Positions 5,813 to 7,136 of a stretch of DNA of 7,136 bases are shown here, in pieces. Made by a program: the position numbers and the translations under genes. The notes beneath the pieces were generated by a model that saw only the letters and a program-made list of their open reading frames with translations, was not told the DNA's origin and ran no database searches. The stretch is from Chloroflexota bacterium (GTDB lineage: Bacteria; Chloroflexota; Dehalococcoidia; UBA2979), in contig VYDC01000248.1 of NCBI GenBank assembly GCA_009843585.1, positions 21,587 through 28,722 of the forward strand. Reading direction: 5' to 3'. Each line of letters starts with the position of its first letter. Position 1 is the stretch's first letter.

Positions 5813-6717
5813 GCGACGCCGTGGCCGACTGGGTGCTCCCGGAGCCACTCTCGACGCTGGACGTTCGCGTCGAAGGCGACACGACGATCACGGTCAGGCG
5901 GCACGGTAATCCGGACGGCGTGCGGCTCGTTCTGAGCCACGGCAACGGGCTCTCTATCGACCTCTACTACCCGTTCTGGTCGCTCCTGGAAGAGGAGTTC
6001 GACCTCTTCGTCTACGACCTGCGCAACCATGGTCGGAATGCGCTCGGTGCCCTCGAGAACCACAACGTCCCGACGATCGCTCGCGATCAGGACACGCTCC
6101 TCGAGGCGATCGACTCTCGGCATGGTGTCAAGCCGACGGTCGGGGTGTTTCACTCCGTTTCGGCGCTGACCACCCTCCTCTCGCCGAGCAACGGCAGCGG
6201 CTTCGAGGCGCTCTTCCTCTTCGATCCGCCCTTGCGCAAGCCCGGCGTGAGCCATGAGGAGTTCGACGAGGCGTCGATCCGGGCCGCTTCTCGCGCCAGG
6301 CGGCGCAGCCACCGGTTCCCGACCAAGGAGGCGTACCTGGAACTGCTCGAGTTCTCCCCGAACTTCCGACGTGTGGTTCCGGGAGTGCTTCCGCTGCTGG
6401 CGGAGACGACGCTGCGGGAATCCGCTCCCGATGGGGGCTACGAACTCATCTGCCCCCCTGAATTCGAGGCGGTGATCGTCGAGTACGGCCGCATCTTCTC
6501 GGCGTTCGTCGACGTGTCCGCGGTCTCGTGCCCGACCAAGGTCTACGGGGCCGATCCCACGCTGCCGTATGCCTACCTCCCGACGCTCGACCTCGGTGAT
6601 ATCGAGGAGGTTGACTACGATTTCCTTCCCGACGCCACGCATTTCCTACAGCTCGAGCAGCCGGAGACATGCGTCGCGACGCTGCGCGAGTTCCTGCAGC
6701 AGCAGGGTCGTCTCTAG
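5809..6717 (+). CDS. Alpha/beta hydrolase with atypical nucleophile elbow (H-S-V-S)
   Basis: This 302-residue protein has the hydrolase fold with an oxyanion turn SHGNGLSIDLYYPF (43-56), the strand-turn VYDLRNHGRN (68-77), the nucleophile segment GVFHSVSALTTLL with Ser116 (112-124), LFLFDPPLRKPG (135-146), a large helical cap (about 147-235), the probable acid Asp249 in VYGADPTLP, and His278 in DATHFLQLEQPE. The triad is thus complete, but both glycines of G-x-S-x-G are replaced (Phe114 and Ser118), which changes the tight elbow. The GTG start is chosen because it overlaps the preceding stop as GTGA; GTG 5821 with GGGGTGAG upstream is an in-frame alternative giving 298 residues. No signal peptide is seen. 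It lies convergent with the tRNA and PKS on the right and 430 bases after the permease, so it is probably a separate unit from the left block. It could be a type II thioesterase-like or tailoring hydrolase, but nothing proves this. Confidence 0.88.
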   Translation: MSDAVADWVLPEPLSTLDVRVEGDTTITVRRHGNPDGVRLVLSHGNGLSIDLYYPFWSLLEEEFDLFVYDLRNHGRNALGALENHNVPTIARDQDTLLEAIDSRHGVKPTVGVFHSVSALTTLLSPSNGSGFEALFLFDPPLRKPGVSHEEFDEASIRAASRARRRSHRFPTKEAYLELLEFSPNFRRVVPGVLPLLAETTLRESAPDGGYELICPPEFEAVIVEYGRIFSAFVDVSAVSCPTKVYGADPTLPYAYLPTLDLGDIEEVDYDFLPDATHFLQLEQPETCVATLREFLQQQGRL

Positions 6718-6766
6718 GGAGGGGGCCGCGGCGTCCCGCTGATGCGTCCGTGCGTCGCGGGTCCCG

Positions 6767-6804
6767 CACCGGCCGTTCACGCGACGCGTCGCCTCGAGCC
6801 GGTG
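6767..6804. repeat. Nested inverted repeat between the converging hydrolase and tRNA genes
   Basis: Outer arms CACCGGC (6767-6773) and GCCGGTG (6798-6804) enclose a perfect 12-base palindrome GCGACGCGTCGC (6781-6792). The right outer arm includes two bases of the tRNA's encoded CCA. It could act as a bidirectional transcription stop between converging genes, but there is no T tract on either strand. Confidence 0.35.
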
Positions 6805-6877
6805 GTAGGCCCGGGAGGATTCGAACCTCCGGCCGATGGATTAAAAGTCCACTGCTCTGCCGCTGAGCTACGGGCCC
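6803..6877 (-). tRNA. tRNA-Lys (anticodon TTT)
   Basis: Read on the minus strand, the 75 bases fold into a full cloverleaf. The acceptor stem is GGGCCCG with CGGGCCT (one G-T pair at the end). The D arm is GCTC-AGCGGCA-GAGC, the anticodon stem GTGGA/TCCAT, the loop CTTTTAA with anticodon TTT, the variable region CGGCC, and the T arm GGAGG-TTCGAAT-CCTCC. The discriminator is A and CCA is encoded (6803-6805). The anticodon reads lysine AAA (and AAG by wobble). All stems pair without internal mismatch, so the gene should be functional. It lies downstream of, and on the same strand as, the PKS gene, and faces the + strand hydrolase. Confidence 0.96.
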
Positions 6878-6923
6878 GTCCCAGCGTACCGACATGGAGT
6901 GACGGGTCGTCAACCTCAACTGC

Positions 6924-6988
6924 CGCCCGCACGGGCGTGCGCCCGCGCCCGCACGGGCGTCCGGCCGCGGCCCGCCCCGCGCGCGGCC
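6924..6988. repeat. GC-rich tract of repeated and inverted CGCCCG/CGGGCG blocks (possible PKS terminator region)
   Basis: CGCCCGCACGGGCGT occurs twice exactly (6924-6938 and 6946-6960). The blocks run CGCCCG, CGGGCG, CGCCCG, CGCCCG, CGGGCG, so several alternative hairpins are possible. A further inverted repeat, GGCCGCG (6963-6969) with CGCGGCC (6982-6988), follows. The tract fills most of the gap between the PKS stop and the tRNA, where an intrinsic terminator for the minus-strand PKS mRNA would lie, but no T run is present. Otherwise the gap from 6878 to 7027 holds no gene I can recognise. Confidence 0.45.
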
Positions 6989-7027
6989 TGAGTCGTCGAG
7001 CGCCCCCGCCCGCCGACGGCCTGCGTG

Positions 7028-7136
7028 CTAGATCCAGTGCCGCCTGCGCTGGAAGGGGTACGTCGGCACCGAGCTGCGGCGCCGGGACTCGCCCGCGAAC
7101 AACCCGGTGAAGGCGATGTCGAGCCCCGCCTCGTAG
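7028..7136 (-). CDS. Type I polyketide synthase, C-terminal end (post-acyltransferase linker; truncated by window edge)
   Basis: Only the final 35 codons and a TAG stop are in the window, on the minus strand. The translation begins YEAGLDIAFTGLFAGES and ends RRRSSVPTYPFQRRRHWI. This is the hallmark linker that follows the acyltransferase domain of modular type I PKSs, where 'L-Y-x-x-G-x-x-I/V-D/A' and 'F' lead into 'L/V-P-T-Y-P-F-Q-R-x-R-Y/H-W'; the linker packs back against the KS-AT didomain. The rest of the gene must lie to the right of the window. The protein ends directly after this linker, so on this polypeptide no dehydratase, ketoreductase or carrier domain follows the AT; those would have to be on partner proteins. 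Translation past the TAG gives only low-complexity Arg/Gly/Ala sequence, so the stop does not appear to interrupt a longer gene. The signature is short but very specific. Confidence 0.85.
   Translation of the reverse strand, partial: YEAGLDIAFTGLFAGESRRRSSVPTYPFQRRRHWI

Noticed and set aside
4740..5945. Minus-strand open frame opposite the permease tail
   Set aside because: It is low-complexity Arg-rich sequence that runs through both a membrane domain and an intergenic gap, so it is not credible as a gene.
5437..6642. Minus-strand open frame of 401 codons opposite the third hydrolase
   Set aside because: It shows no family motifs, while the + strand carries a complete hydrolase triad; it is a composition artefact.
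6735..6761. CCCGC/GCGGG inverted repeat after the third hydrolase as a terminator
   Set aside because: The stem is five pairs with a 17-base loop and no T tract; too weak to annotate.
6803..6830. tRNA 3' end as an attachment site of an integrated element
   Set aside because: I see no second copy of the tRNA 3' segment and no integrase or recombinase gene anywhere in the window.
6883..6913. Minus-strand TTGACG (6908-6913) and TACGCT (6883-6888) as a promoter for tRNA-Lys
   Set aside because: The 19-base spacing is long, and the -10 lies only five bases from the mature tRNA 5' end, so transcription would begin inside the tRNA.

Overview
The DNA is uniformly GC-rich, with strong G/C preference at third codon positions, frequent GTG starts and closely packed genes. 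This fits a high-GC actinobacterium-like chromosome (Actinomycetota, possibly a deep-branching class), but nothing in the window fixes the lineage.

Left block (1-5378, + strand): five same-strand genes with gaps of -1, 48, 58 and 91 bases, probably one transcript. In order they are the C-terminal part of an MmgE/PrpD-family dehydratase cut by the window edge, a canonical alpha/beta hydrolase translationally coupled to it, a second alpha/beta-hydrolase-fold protein whose nucleophile and catalytic His positions are replaced, a class V PLP-dependent aminotransferase-like enzyme, and an NCS2-type (xanthine/uracil permease family) membrane transporter. The transporter carries about 125 extra C-terminal residues that look like a degenerate RsbW/SpoIIAB-type ATPase domain. 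The set looks like an uptake-and-breakdown cluster for an unidentified carbonyl- or nitrogen-containing small molecule; the substrate is not readable from sequence.

Middle (5379-5812): a 218-base gap containing an extended -10-like element overlapped by a perfect 16-base inverted repeat. A short open frame follows, whose start resembles the WxxKEAxxK motif of Sfp-type 4'-phosphopantetheinyl transferases but which lacks the upstream half of that fold. Its stop overlaps, as GTGA, the start of a third alpha/beta hydrolase (5809-6717).

Right edge (6718-7136): convergent with that hydrolase is a minus-strand tRNA-Lys(TTT) gene with encoded CCA. Upstream of it on the same strand, after a GC-rich inverted-repeat tract, are the last 35 codons of a type I polyketide synthase, recognised by its post-acyltransferase linker and ending in VPTYPFQRRRHWI followed by a stop. 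A polyketide locus therefore begins just beyond the window, which gives context to the PPTase-like fragment and the adjacent hydrolase.

Most noteworthy: the permease-ATPase-like fusion with altered substrate-site residues, the hydrolase-fold protein with a His nucleophile elbow, the PPTase-like fragment with its candidate operator, and the PKS polypeptide that ends directly after the AT linker.
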